Position numbers and translations under genes: made by a program
Notes under the pieces: generated by a model
Told to the model about the DNA's origin: nothing
The model's input: only the letters and a program-made list of their open reading frames with translations
Database searches by the model: none
Shown here: piece after piece, positions 25,001-33,119 of the stretch
Position numbering within the stretch: position 1 is the stretch's first letter
Layout of the letters: the number at the start of each line of letters is the position of its first letter
Source of the DNA: JADHUC01 sp964617665
GTDB taxonomy: Bacteria > Planctomycetota > Planctomycetia > Pirellulales > Pirellulaceae
Assembly (NCBI GenBank): GCA_964617665.1
Contig: CAZUAH010000087.1
Location: forward strand, 1-34,504
Length of the DNA stretch: 34,504 bases
Reading direction: 5' to 3'

Positions 25001-26452
25001 GCATTCAGCTATCGGCTGACGCCGGGCGAAGCAGCGGAGGATCCCCTTCATTGCGATCGAACCGAGGCTGTGCCGGGCGAGACAGTTACCGTTGTTGGCC
25101 GGCAGAAGCACACGTTTCCGGTTCCCGGCAACGCCGTTGTAGGCGAGCAGCTTTGGTGCGAATTTGAAGACGCCTCGATCGACTTCCTCGTCCGCCCGTT
25201 GGTCGACGCGAAACTCGAACTCCGCGATGGTCTTCATCTGACCATGCTGCCCTATGCGTCATCAGCCGCGGATGCAGAAGTCTGCTTCGGCGGGCATCGA
25301 AAGACGATCCGCTTCATGCCGGGACAGGCTGCGACTGCAGAGTTTCCGTTTGTGATGTCCAAACACGAATTGGTCCGCAAGGTGCCGCTCGATATCCAGG
25401 TCGGCCCCCTTCGTATGCACCGAGACTGGTGGCTGAAATGTGAAGAGTCCATCCGGAAGTTTGGGAAATTGAAGGCCGAAACGGAGTCCGGCCAGTGTTT
25501 CCGCGACGGCAAAGAAACAGGCTTGGATGGCAACTCTGGTGCGCAATTGTATTGGAGGGAGATGACGTGCGGAGACAAGTCGAAATCAGGCGTGTTCATG
25601 CACCCGCCGTACCGCGGCGGTGTCGGATACACGTTCGGACAGTTCGGTCCGTTCTCGCTGCCGGCGAACGTGCCGACGATTTTCCGATGTGACATAGGCA
25701 AGCGTGACGGCAGCGATCCCGGCGATGGAATCCTGTTTCGTGTGGCTGTCGTCGACCGGGATGGCAAACAAACCACAGTCGCCGAGAAACAGCGGATCGA
25801 GCACGCCTGGACACCCTTGGAGGCTGACCTTGAGCCTTGGGCTGGGCAGCAGGTAAGTATTCGATTGATTTCCGACGTGGGCCGGAAAGACAACTCGTCC
25901 GGCGATTGGGCGTGTTGGGCAGCGATGCGAATCGAGTCGGCCTCGGCTGTACTGAACGCAACGGTTCATGACCGTGCCGTCCAACTCTGCCATCAGGACG
26001 GCCCATTCCCGCCGGGCGAATTCGCCGTCGAGCAGTTGCGCAAGGCCCGACGCGCATTCTTGCACTACCAAGGTATCGGACTGCAGAGCGGCGGCCAGTA
26101 CATCTCGCACGGCGTATTGAACGGTATCCCCATCGGCCCGTTTGCCTCCTCCGGTGGATCAGAACGGGAGGGCATCTGGGGCGACGCCACCGTTCCGCTA
26201 CCTACAGAAGTAATCGCCAACCTCGCCCGCGAGAATATTTTGGTGATCGACAACCGAGGCCAGGATTGGTTCAAAGTCGGCCGCATCTGGATGGAACTCG
26301 AAATGCCGAATGGCCGGAAGCTGTCATCTCAGGTCAACACAACCGTCTTCACCCAACCGCCGGAATGGCCCTATGCCGAGGGGACTCGAGTTCCGTTTTC
26401 CGAGTCGATCAAGGTCCCCTTGCGTTTTCGGAGCCGATCCCAAACCGAATAG
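22067..26452 (+). CDS. Large secreted protein, putative glycoside hydrolase of unassigned family
   Basis: A 1461-aa protein with a signal peptide (cleavage likely after PIALTA, about residue 29). Residues about 45-220 look like a beta-sandwich carbohydrate-binding domain ending YVDNLCFYRE. Residues about 490-800 have the alternating pattern of a TIM barrel, with conserved-looking acidic segments LDTAYCDVHTA (D638, D643) and GPVYSEGNNHWYYCG (E691) that fit a retaining glycosidase nucleophile and acid/base. Residues about 1140-1290 form another beta-sandwich (GVFMHPPYRGGVGYTFG). The overall build recalls GH101/GH36-clan enzymes, but I cannot assign a family. AGGA lies about 10 nt upstream of the ATG. 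A role in degrading complex polysaccharides or glycoproteins is an inference, supported by the hydrolase genes nearby. Confidence 0.7.
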   Translation: MINLLHRICLALVRACCVLYVAGPIALTAEEAVGRRPYEMEWVSRTNDTRPPQLDFENTNGWTVECRDSVADFEDSREQQLWGQHVGKLTYRGEGNRPSVVVRPPEPLPIPAECDCVNLWVYGNNWAFSPDRSTPPVTLTLLCRSTSDNELRISLGTVRWKEWWLMHQRLTPDQITALGEKATWEGLEITGGRNRDNRSLYVDNLCFYRESLPPLSFEPRPQRGVEPFPGQSVGTNTGPGRLPFPNRPETILPDNLNDDFEVSLKQEGEIWSLIYQGDDGRLVYRYHPITGTLGDVTAEWEHGGASVRFQPMVDGGVYFHGGNDNAAVPPVKAKLLNCEKQGDALVARWQCQWDDQAAEVAYTFRLWQKSLVIDVACAGGVAEEVRFGRAAGLPNPRLVTLPYLAGGSQRPAVLVSGSAEQPLFTMGLVDHTRSSASELWFQNEVESSGATYNGGSRYLPKTDGQRNDCFERLFLTVSPRFEEILPNIPNPKSPWMHVTRERVWRAHGASDRQRDYAQWKRLARYGMTKIALTDHETGWRDGGESFTFRTRAAPGKGGDESQAEYARKIRALGFRYGIYNNYTDFAPVNEHWHEDMVTRLPDGEWRTAWPRCYNPKPARAVEYESRLAPIIQNKFRLDTAYCDVHTAVRPWQYCDYDARVPGAGTFAATFYAYGEILLHQKRTWNGPVYSEGNNHWYYCGLTDGNYGQDQLARLNENPWLVDFDLRKMHPLCCNFGMGNPGMFFGRKEQMGRTPEQQQARLDQFLAGTLAFGHTGFLVRQGGIENTLRSYFGLQQVHARYAQATVADIRYADASGNLLDSTAAVATGAYRRSQIVTRYDNGLEVIVNGHPKDTWTTDDAKLPPFGWFARDTRAGDLVAYSALVDGHRADYVGSPAYLYADPRGRFVRFDKLACDGPLVAHRLDDGIVEVIPVAPCSRFGVDLDGRTGTAVALDEEGREIGPAATRYSRGLVYIEPLADAFSYRLTPGEAAEDPLHCDRTEAVPGETVTVVGRQKHTFPVPGNAVVGEQLWCEFEDASIDFLVRPLVDAKLELRDGLHLTMLPYASSAADAEVCFGGHRKTIRFMPGQAATAEFPFVMSKHELVRKVPLDIQVGPLRMHRDWWLKCEESIRKFGKLKAETESGQCFRDGKETGLDGNSGAQLYWREMTCGDKSKSGVFMHPPYRGGVGYTFGQFGPFSLPANVPTIFRCDIGKRDGSDPGDGILFRVAVVDRDGKQTTVAEKQRIEHAWTPLEADLEPWAGQQVSIRLISDVGRKDNSSGDWACWAAMRIESASAVLNATVHDRAVQLCHQDGPFPPGEFAVEQLRKARRAFLHYQGIGLQSGGQYISHGVLNGIPIGPFASSGGSEREGIWGDATVPLPTEVIANLARENILVIDNRGQDWFKVGRIWMELEMPNGRKLSSQVNTTVFTQPPEWPYAEGTRVPFSESIKVPLRFRSRSQTE

Positions 26453-26479
26453 CAGCCCATCCAACCGATTCTCCTGATT

Positions 26480-26521
26480 TTCACCTAAGAAAACCACGGT
26501 CTGGTCGTTTCTCTTGGTGAA
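26480..26521 (+). terminator. Imperfect hairpin between the hydrolase and vWA genes
   Basis: TTCACC(T)AAGAAAA at 26480 pairs with TTTCTCTTGGTGAA ending at 26521, with a bulge and a loop of about 14 nt. It sits 27 bp after the hydrolase stop and before the ribosome site of the vWA gene. It may be a terminator or an inter-gene mRNA element; no T-run. Confidence 0.35.
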
Positions 26522-26555
26522 GGCAAATGGAGTCAATCAATCAGGAGACCGAGCA

Positions 26556-28337
26556 ATGTGTCGAATCTCCCTACATCAGTTATCGCGAGTTTTGATACGG
26601 TCTTGGCAGCGACCAACGGAAGCGAGCCATCTTCGACCGAGCGGTAGCTCGCATTTGGCTGGCGGCCCTGCCGCCCTACTCGCGATCACGGTTGGTACGT
26701 GTGTCCTGCTGACTGGCTGTGGCCGACACGGGACCGTGCAGACGGCACGGCAACCTGAAGACGCGGACCACTCTTCCACACGAGCCTTCGTCAGCGAAAG
26801 CGACGGCTCCAATGCTGTTGAAGAACCGGCGCTCACGCCCCATTTTGACATGGCCTCAGAGGCCCCCGAGGCATCGTGGCGTTCGGACGATGCTGTCGCG
26901 GCGTCGGGGCCAGCGGCAGCTGGTGATTCAGCCGGTCTGCGATATGAACACGCCACAGATTTCAAGTACCGTCCCTCCGAAAAGAGCAGTCGACGAGCGG
27001 ACTCCGAGGTTCGCGGTTACCGCTCGCGCGAAGAAATGCGAATGCCCGCCGCACGACGCTACCAAGTCCAATCCGGGATGCTGACTGCCGGAAGTATCGA
27101 CGATCATGGCAGCTTCGAGGCCTATCGGCAGTTCCTTTCCCAAAGCCTCCAGAATGACGCTGCCGAGGCTTTGCCTCGTTTCGCCATTGGCAGGCGAGCG
27201 GTGATTCAGGTAGTCAACACGGCCGGCTTGCCCGTTGGCGACGCGCGTGTTGTCGTGCAGCATACCGATGGTTGGCAAAACCAGCGCGAGGTAATCGACC
27301 TGACCACGGGCAGCGATGGCCGAGCGATGTTCTTAACCGGCATCGACGGCGGCGCCGACGGCCAGGAGTTTCAGGTCTCGGTTCACGGGCCGAGAGGCGA
27401 AAAGGCATACAGCAAACGCATGCGTCTCGACGGCCAGCCGTGTCACATCGTCCTGCCAGATGCCCCGGCGCTACGACCAACGCGACTGGATCTGGCCCTG
27501 GTGATTGATACGACGGGAAGCATGGGTGACGAGTTGGAGTATTTGAAAGCTGAAATCGACGATATCGCGGCCACCGTCAAGAACATGTTTCCCAACGTAG
27601 ATCAGCGTTTTTCACTGATCGTCTACCGTGATGAAGGCGACCAGTACGTGACTCGATCCTACGATTTCACCGAATCCTTGTCCGTCTTCCGTTCAAAGTT
27701 GGCAACGCAACGAGCCGCGGGCGGAGGCGATTATCCAGAGGCGGTGCATCTAGCGTTGGAGCAGGCCGGCCAATTGAGCTGGCGCGATCGCGAGACGGCT
27801 CGCATGTTGTTCCTGGTCGCCGACGCGCCGCCGCACGACCGATTCGCCAGCCGATCGCTGGACGCCGTGCAAGACCTGCGGCACCAAGGTGTGCGCGTCT
27901 TTCCCGTGGCCAGTAGCGGAACGCAGCTGAAGGCCGAATTTGTTCTGCGAGCGGCATCGTTCCTGACGATGGGCGAGTATCTGTTTCTGACGGACCACTC
28001 CGGCGTGGGCAATCCTCACGCCAAGCCTCATACCTCCGAATACACAGTCGAGCATCTGAACCGACTGATGGTTCGCATGATCGCCCAGCAGTTGGCCGGC
28101 AGGCGACTTGTGCCGCAAGAGGTCATTGCCATCGAACGCGGTGACCTGTCGCCTTTGGACTTCCGCATCGAACCGCCGTGTCACCAGCAGCAGCAAGCGA
28201 CTCAAGTATCGTTGACTCTTCCTCGAGTCTCTATCCAGTCGCTCTCGGAGTGCTTCCCGCTACGCTTGGCAGCCCTGGCTCTCATCATTGGCGGCGCCTT
28301 CGCGGCTGACCTGGCCCGCGGAAGGCTTGGACGCTAG
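26556..28337 (+). CDS. von Willebrand factor A domain lipoprotein
   Basis: A 593-aa exported protein with a vWA domain. The ATG at 26556 follows AGGAG by 8 nt. A hydrophobic stretch ends VLLTGC at about residue 56, a good lipobox but after an unusually long 40-residue leader; a TTG start just before it is possible. Residues 60-220 are low complexity and variable, and 220-310 look beta-rich (VVQHTDGWQNQ). The vWA domain starts LDLALVIDTTGSMGDEL, with the MIDAS DxTxS-type site at D318 (DTTGS), and GGGDYPEAVHLAL provides the later MIDAS Asp. A hydrophobic segment near the end (LAALALIIGGAFAADLA) may anchor the C-terminus. The gene is convergent with the ExbD-like gene, with 9 bp between stops. 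A role in surface binding is inferred. Confidence 0.85.
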   Translation: MCRISLHQLSRVLIRSWQRPTEASHLRPSGSSHLAGGPAALLAITVGTCVLLTGCGRHGTVQTARQPEDADHSSTRAFVSESDGSNAVEEPALTPHFDMASEAPEASWRSDDAVAASGPAAAGDSAGLRYEHATDFKYRPSEKSSRRADSEVRGYRSREEMRMPAARRYQVQSGMLTAGSIDDHGSFEAYRQFLSQSLQNDAAEALPRFAIGRRAVIQVVNTAGLPVGDARVVVQHTDGWQNQREVIDLTTGSDGRAMFLTGIDGGADGQEFQVSVHGPRGEKAYSKRMRLDGQPCHIVLPDAPALRPTRLDLALVIDTTGSMGDELEYLKAEIDDIAATVKNMFPNVDQRFSLIVYRDEGDQYVTRSYDFTESLSVFRSKLATQRAAGGGDYPEAVHLALEQAGQLSWRDRETARMLFLVADAPPHDRFASRSLDAVQDLRHQGVRVFPVASSGTQLKAEFVLRAASFLTMGEYLFLTDHSGVGNPHAKPHTSEYTVEHLNRLMVRMIAQQLAGRRLVPQEVIAIERGDLSPLDFRIEPPCHQQQQATQVSLTLPRVSIQSLSECFPLRLAALALIIGGAFAADLARGRLGR

Positions 28338-28346
28338 GGCAGGCGG

Positions 28347-29135
28347 TCAATCGGACTTGGCGGTTAACGAGTAATCTAGCGAGTGGCGGTTGCAGAGATT
28401 CATCACTCTGACCACGTCCTGCAGCTCTGTTCGTTCATCCGCGCGGATGATAACGCGCGCCGCCACCGGATTCGCCGCCATGTAACTCGCCAGAGTCTTA
28501 TCCAGTTGTTGCGTGGTCAGCTTTTTGCCGTCGATGAAGACGATTCCTTCAACGTCGATGTTGATGAAGAGTTCCTTGGGCGCGACGGTTAGCGGCCGTG
28601 CCTCTGAAGCCGGTGGCAACATAACGTCAAGTTCACGCTCTTCCTGCACTCGTTGTAGTTCTGCCACCTTCTCCGGAAGACATTCCGCCTCGAGAGCGAA
28701 ATACCTGGCGGCCGCAGCCTCGGACGTGGACGCTACGCCTGCATCGACTCGTGCCGAAGCCTGTTTTGCCAACACTTGCATCCGCTCGATGTGCCTGCGT
28801 AAAGCTTGCTGCGTTTTCTGCTGCACCACATCGGCAACTCGTAATCCGCTTAGCCCGGCCCCCATTTCCGCCGACGCCTGTTCCATCTCCAGAGCAACGA
28901 TCCTCTCCGACCATCGAGCACGCGATTCAATGCTCTCGACGCCGCCCCTTTTCCCAGTTCGGTGCCTTTCGAGCAAATGCTCGTAGACCATTTGCGCCGC
29001 ATTGAGTCGAGCCTTGATGGACGATTGGGCTTCCCCGTTGTCGTCTGCGAATCCCGAATTCGCCACGAGTACGCAGAATGCTGCGAGTGCAACAGGTCGG
29101 GCAAACCGGACCATGTCGAGCGGGAGGCTTTGCAT
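28347..29135 (-). CDS. Secreted helical protein with C-terminal ExbD/TolR-like domain
   Basis: A 262-aa protein with a Sec signal peptide (VALAAFCVLVANSGFA, cleavage near residue 31), a long charged helical, probably coiled-coil region at about 35-180, and a C-terminal domain of about 70 residues that matches the periplasmic part of ExbD/TolR: LFINIDVEGIVFIDGKKLT, then VIIRADERTELQDVVRVMN. Typical ExbD proteins have an N-terminal membrane helix with an essential Asp, which is absent here, and no ExbB/TonB genes are nearby. AGGAGA lies 6 nt upstream of the ATG. It could be a soluble periplasmic partner of a proton-driven machine, or simply reuse the fold. Confidence 0.75.
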   Translation of the reverse strand: MQSLPLDMVRFARPVALAAFCVLVANSGFADDNGEAQSSIKARLNAAQMVYEHLLERHRTGKRGGVESIESRARWSERIVALEMEQASAEMGAGLSGLRVADVVQQKTQQALRRHIERMQVLAKQASARVDAGVASTSEAAAARYFALEAECLPEKVAELQRVQEERELDVMLPPASEARPLTVAPKELFINIDVEGIVFIDGKKLTTQQLDKTLASYMAANPVAARVIIRADERTELQDVVRVMNLCNRHSLDYSLTAKSD

Positions 29136-29175
29136 GATGGTCTCCTATTGAATGAGGCACTTGTGCAAAAGGGCT

Positions 29176-29250
29176 GCCCACAGATGGCATCGCCGACCCA
29201 CGGATGATGTGGCATCTTCTATCGGTGGGTCGGCTATGCCGTCCGTGGGC
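29176..29250. repeat. 30-bp-arm inverted repeat downstream of the ThuA gene
   Basis: Arms 29176-29205 and 29221-29250 match at 26 of 30 positions around a 15-nt loop; the core reads GCCGACCCAC / GTGGGTCGGC. It lies 25 bp after the ThuA stop (minus strand) and 40 bp before the next start. It may terminate the ThuA transcript or be a mobile palindromic repeat. Confidence 0.8.
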
Positions 29251-29275
29251 CTATCTACCAGCGCTACACGGTCTG

Positions 29276-29989
29276 TCAGGGATCTTTCGGCTTGCGACCT
29301 ACGGCCCAATACAGACCGCGGACGACCAGTTGCTGGAACGACGGGTTGTCCCACGCTGCCTTCCCGTGCCCCAGCGTCGTGTTGAATATTCGGCCCTTAC
29401 CGTGTTGCTGGACCCAAACCATGGATTGCTGCTCGTCGCCCCGGTCCATTCGCGCAAGACTGTTCAGCTGGAAATCCGGGTGGTACTTGTTCCGATACGT
29501 CTCGTCGGAGATCTCGAAGTCTTCCATCGGCGCAGTGATCGGATGTTCCTTGTCTTCGATCCGCATCATGAACTTGCCGCCCCCGTGTCCGGTAAACCGG
29601 CCACCCATCAGCTTCCAGTACAGGTCGGACTTCTTGAACGCATCCGTGGCGTGCACGCCAGCCAACGCTCCGCCCCCACTGACGAAATCTCCCAAGCCTT
29701 TCTCCTGTGCGTCATCGGTGAAGTTGCCGCCGGATCCGTAAAACAGGACCAAATCGTACCGATTGATGTTTTCTGCCTTCAGGTCGTCAAGTTGATCGCT
29801 CAAGGTGACCTCGAAGTCGCCCGTCCTTTCGAGCACTTCCGAAATGACCGCGTGGAAGCCTCGCCAATCGTGGCCGCGACCACCCAGCAGGAGCGTCTTG
29901 ATCTTCTCGGCAGCGAAGGCGTCGCCCGCAAGAGCGATGGCTGCCAAAACGACCAGTGCAAACGTCACGAGACACTTTCGGTGGAACAT
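29276..29989 (-). CDS. ThuA-domain secreted protein
   Basis: A 237-aa protein of the ThuA (trehalose utilisation, glutamine-amidotransferase-like fold) family. It has a signal peptide (FALVVLAAIALAGDAFA). Family landmarks are KTLLLGGRGHDW near the start of the mature part, YDLVLFYGSGGNFT, GGGALAGVHATDAF, and HPITAPMEDFEISDETY near the middle, with the final GHGKAAWDNPSFQQLVVRG. The ATG at 29987-29989 has AAGGGGG 8 nt upstream; the longer frame to 30073 overlaps the preceding gene. The gene begins 19 bp after the GH-A hydrolase stop, so they form an operon. ThuA domains are often near sugar-degrading genes in planctomycetes; the reaction is not established. Confidence 0.9.
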   Translation of the reverse strand: MFHRKCLVTFALVVLAAIALAGDAFAAEKIKTLLLGGRGHDWRGFHAVISEVLERTGDFEVTLSDQLDDLKAENINRYDLVLFYGSGGNFTDDAQEKGLGDFVSGGGALAGVHATDAFKKSDLYWKLMGGRFTGHGGGKFMMRIEDKEHPITAPMEDFEISDETYRNKYHPDFQLNSLARMDRGDEQQSMVWVQQHGKGRIFNTTLGHGKAAWDNPSFQQLVVRGLYWAVGRKPKDP

Positions 29990-30008
29990 GGTTGAAACCC
30001 CCTTCGTC

Positions 30009-32837
30009 TCAATAGCTGACCAGGTAATAACACGTCTTATCCCGAGAGCCGTCGATCTCGAACTCGCCATCAATGGTCGGCAGCGTCTTACCGGTCCGGC
30101 ATCCGTCGTGATCGAGCACGTGGACTGTGGGTCGGCCGTTCTTGCGAATCGAAATCGTCGCCTTCACCGGCTCCATCACGACGGGTGGCCTGCCGCGATC
30201 GAGCAGTCGGCAGTCGTTGAAAATTTTCGTCCCCGTGTTGCGAGCGCGGGCAAGGGCCACGACTAGCAAGTTCTTCGAGGACTCGATAGTCCCGTTCCTC
30301 TCCTGGGCCGTTACATAAACTGCGCCGAACCGGCATTGTGGCGTGATGGTCACGTCGCCCAATTCACAGCGTCGGCCCTCGGCGAATCCAGTCACGGCCT
30401 TGGTGGCGTCGGTGTCGATGGTGAAGAAGCCGTCGAGCTTCGAGGCCCCCTCTTTCCAACGAAGCTGTCCGGTGGTCGAAACCAAAACATCGCCACGCTG
30501 GTATCGCGAGATGTCAAACGTCGGCGTCTCGCGATACTCGTCAGTGAATTCAACGACACTTCGTGCCACGGCCATCGTTCGGGCGGGTACCTTGTCACTG
30601 TTGAACGTCTTCACGTCATGTTGCTGAGTGACGCGGTCGTCGAATCCGAGTTTGCCTTGGTGCATGGATTCCACGTGCACATAGCGAGTGGCCGAAATAT
30701 CCGACTCGCGTACGTCACCGCGCAGCACTTGCCGCGCCACCGCGGGAAACACGCCCATTACTTGTGGAGCAGACACTTCCCAGCGGTCTCGTCCGATCTC
30801 GTTGCGGAAGCCGCCATCGTCTCGGTTCTGGAACATGTACGACACATCCCAGCCCTGCAATCCCATGCCATATGCGCCGATGATGGCCGGACCCTCCACA
30901 CCCCATTCGTTCGGCGACACGTGAATCCACTCGGAAAGCATGAACGGGCGGTCCGCAACCTGCTGCATCCCGGAACTCAACACGCCCGATCCCGGAATTC
31001 GCAGCATGCTCACGTTATTGATCTTTCCGCCGCCACCGCCGCCAAAGTAGTTGTGTCGGTCGATCATACCGACCAGGTAGTCGGAATGAAGATTGTAGTA
31101 GTGGCTGAACGCCCGGCCGGCCTGCCAATTCGAGCCAAGGATTTCGCCGTCATAGCCCGTGTTTTGAATGGCCCTCACGTAGCGCGAGTAGAATTCGTTC
31201 TGGATGTCGTACAGAAACAACATGGTGTCGAACATGCGACGCCGCTTCACCAGTTGCGAACCGGCCAGTTGGTCCGGATCGTAGAACCAGGGATTCCCGG
31301 CTGGCACGATCGTTTTCTTGTCCCAGCTCTCGCCCGTGATGCCCTCGTTTCCAAACGAGTTCAACGCACCCTCGCCCCAAGAATCGACCAACGCACGCTC
31401 GTCGGCGTAGCGTTCCGCCAGCCAGTCGCAAAACTGTTCGGATGCACGTTTGCGAAGCGTGGGGATCTTCTGCAGTTGGGAAAGTGTGCCGAAGAACAAA
31501 GCACTGTCTTCGTTGAACAGTTCGACGACCGCGATGGCAGGATCACTGGCGTAAGTCAGGCCCGTGTGGGGGTTTCGATGCTCGAGGATATCAACGATCT
31601 GTCGAATTTGCAGATCTTGGAGCTGCCGCGACAGGAAGACGCTACCGTGGCCGGTCGACACTCGATTGCGACCTTTGCCGAACTCGTCCATGTACGGCAC
31701 ATACTGACGGTCCTTTGGTCCAAGCTTCACACCGAACGTCGACGACAACAACACGTAGATTCCGTGTTTTTTCAACTGAGCCACGAAGTAATCCATTCGG
31801 TCAAGTGCCTCGGAATCGAACTCGACGAAACTCTCTTCCGATTGAATGCCCGCCCAGCCCGGGCCGTCTGCGTACTTGTGTAGACGTACCGTGTTGATGC
31901 CATACTTCGCATAGAACTTGGCTCGCCGATTGGCCAGTTCCCTGTCCGGCGCGCAGGAGCTATAGCAAACGTTCAGCCCCCACAGCTTGATTGGCTGGCC
32001 GTTGTAGGTCAGTTCGTCATCTTTGCCAACGATTCGGCCGTGTTTCCCGGCGGGTGCGTCGAGCCAGTGTGCCAAGTCGATTTCGCTCGGCTTGTCGTAA
32101 TCGTGAGTAGGCTGAAAAACGTACCACTGGTCCAGGCCGGATTCCTTGGGGACACTGTTCGGTCCGGGATAGTACGTCAAGTCACCCGGCAAATCCACGG
32201 TCATCGTCACACGACGTGGCTGATTGGCCTTGAAATGTTCGCTGGCAAGAGTGATTCGAGCTTCGCCATCCGACGTCACCTCACACGCGGGATCCAGCGA
32301 AATGCCCGTTTGTCGCCCGGCCGCGTCGACCAATGTGAATCGTTTCACGCCGCTGCCGATGCCCTGGCGGCCCAACGGCAAGTCGATCTTCCTGGTCTTT
32401 CCCGTTGTATCGGCAACCAGCACTTTGCCACCAGAAAAGGCCCGTTCCGGGTGAGTCAGGGATACGATTGTGCAAGTCAAGTCCGTGTCCCGATCCGTGT
32501 GCAGGTTCAGAGCCATCTGCAACTGGCGCGGACCGCTCCGTCGAACTGGCACATCGAAACGAAGTGTCGCTCCTGAAGCTTTGACGGTGGCCGATGTTGT
32601 CAGTCGTGACTCCTCGCCCGATTCCGTGATCTCTCCGCTGAATCCCAACCACTGCCAATTGGGTCCCCAGCCACCAAATGTGAACTCCAAGAACGTCTCG
32701 TTATCCTCCAACACGCCGACAACGTTGCTGGCCTCCGGCATCGCAACAAAATCGGAGGCGACCGCGGAATCAGAGCCCTTCCAACAACTCGCACACAACA
32801 GTGCAGCCAAACTTAGACGCATCCATCTTGTTCTCAT
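30009..32837 (-). CDS. Secreted glycoside hydrolase of clan GH-A type (cellulase/GH5-like barrel)
   Basis: A 942-aa exported protein with an N-terminal signal peptide (LSLAALLCASCW). After a beta-rich N-terminal part (to about 250) a GH-A type TIM barrel begins with YNGQPIKLWGLNV, GINTVRLHKYADG and LKKHGIYVLLSS. The expected acid/base is E443 in VVELFNEDS, and the nucleophile E636 in FMLSEWIHVSP, the usual arrangement in GH5-like families. The C-terminal 250 residues are beta-rich and may bind carbohydrate. GGGAG lies upstream of the ATG. The gene is followed by a ThuA gene after 19 bp. It probably acts on beta-linked polysaccharide outside the cytoplasm; the substrate is unknown. Confidence 0.88.
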   Translation of the reverse strand: MRTRWMRLSLAALLCASCWKGSDSAVASDFVAMPEASNVVGVLEDNETFLEFTFGGWGPNWQWLGFSGEITESGEESRLTTSATVKASGATLRFDVPVRRSGPRQLQMALNLHTDRDTDLTCTIVSLTHPERAFSGGKVLVADTTGKTRKIDLPLGRQGIGSGVKRFTLVDAAGRQTGISLDPACEVTSDGEARITLASEHFKANQPRRVTMTVDLPGDLTYYPGPNSVPKESGLDQWYVFQPTHDYDKPSEIDLAHWLDAPAGKHGRIVGKDDELTYNGQPIKLWGLNVCYSSCAPDRELANRRAKFYAKYGINTVRLHKYADGPGWAGIQSEESFVEFDSEALDRMDYFVAQLKKHGIYVLLSSTFGVKLGPKDRQYVPYMDEFGKGRNRVSTGHGSVFLSRQLQDLQIRQIVDILEHRNPHTGLTYASDPAIAVVELFNEDSALFFGTLSQLQKIPTLRKRASEQFCDWLAERYADERALVDSWGEGALNSFGNEGITGESWDKKTIVPAGNPWFYDPDQLAGSQLVKRRRMFDTMLFLYDIQNEFYSRYVRAIQNTGYDGEILGSNWQAGRAFSHYYNLHSDYLVGMIDRHNYFGGGGGGKINNVSMLRIPGSGVLSSGMQQVADRPFMLSEWIHVSPNEWGVEGPAIIGAYGMGLQGWDVSYMFQNRDDGGFRNEIGRDRWEVSAPQVMGVFPAVARQVLRGDVRESDISATRYVHVESMHQGKLGFDDRVTQQHDVKTFNSDKVPARTMAVARSVVEFTDEYRETPTFDISRYQRGDVLVSTTGQLRWKEGASKLDGFFTIDTDATKAVTGFAEGRRCELGDVTITPQCRFGAVYVTAQERNGTIESSKNLLVVALARARNTGTKIFNDCRLLDRGRPPVVMEPVKATISIRKNGRPTVHVLDHDGCRTGKTLPTIDGEFEIDGSRDKTCYYLVSY

Positions 32838-33119
32838 CGACCGTCTCCCATCGCTGTTCGGTCGGGCGAAAAGTCAGACTCTTCCGATTCCCGCCACCGC
32901 TCTGGCCATACCAGCCGTGCAGTATAGTGCCAGGCATCATGGGAGTCACCCGTCGCAACAATCTTGGTCGTGGTCGCGAACACCACGCGTAACAGCTTTC
33001 CCCCGTGTCTCGTGGGTGGTAGGATAGGCAGAAATCCCATACCTGCCGATATCTTGTCGGCCTAGAACCCGTTGGCAGGACCCATTACCCATCGGGCAAA
33101 TTGACAGCAGGGCGAGACC
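32838..33119. other. Divergent intergenic region, promoters expected
   Basis: About 280 bp between the GH-A hydrolase (minus) and the transglutaminase-like gene (plus). No repeat from the families above was found, and no convincing promoter could be picked out by eye. Confidence 0.5.

Noticed and set aside
30336..31883. Plus-strand open frame of 515 codons opposite the GH-A hydrolase gene
   Set aside because: The minus-strand frame has a signal peptide, barrel motifs and both catalytic Glu residues; the plus frame has none of these.
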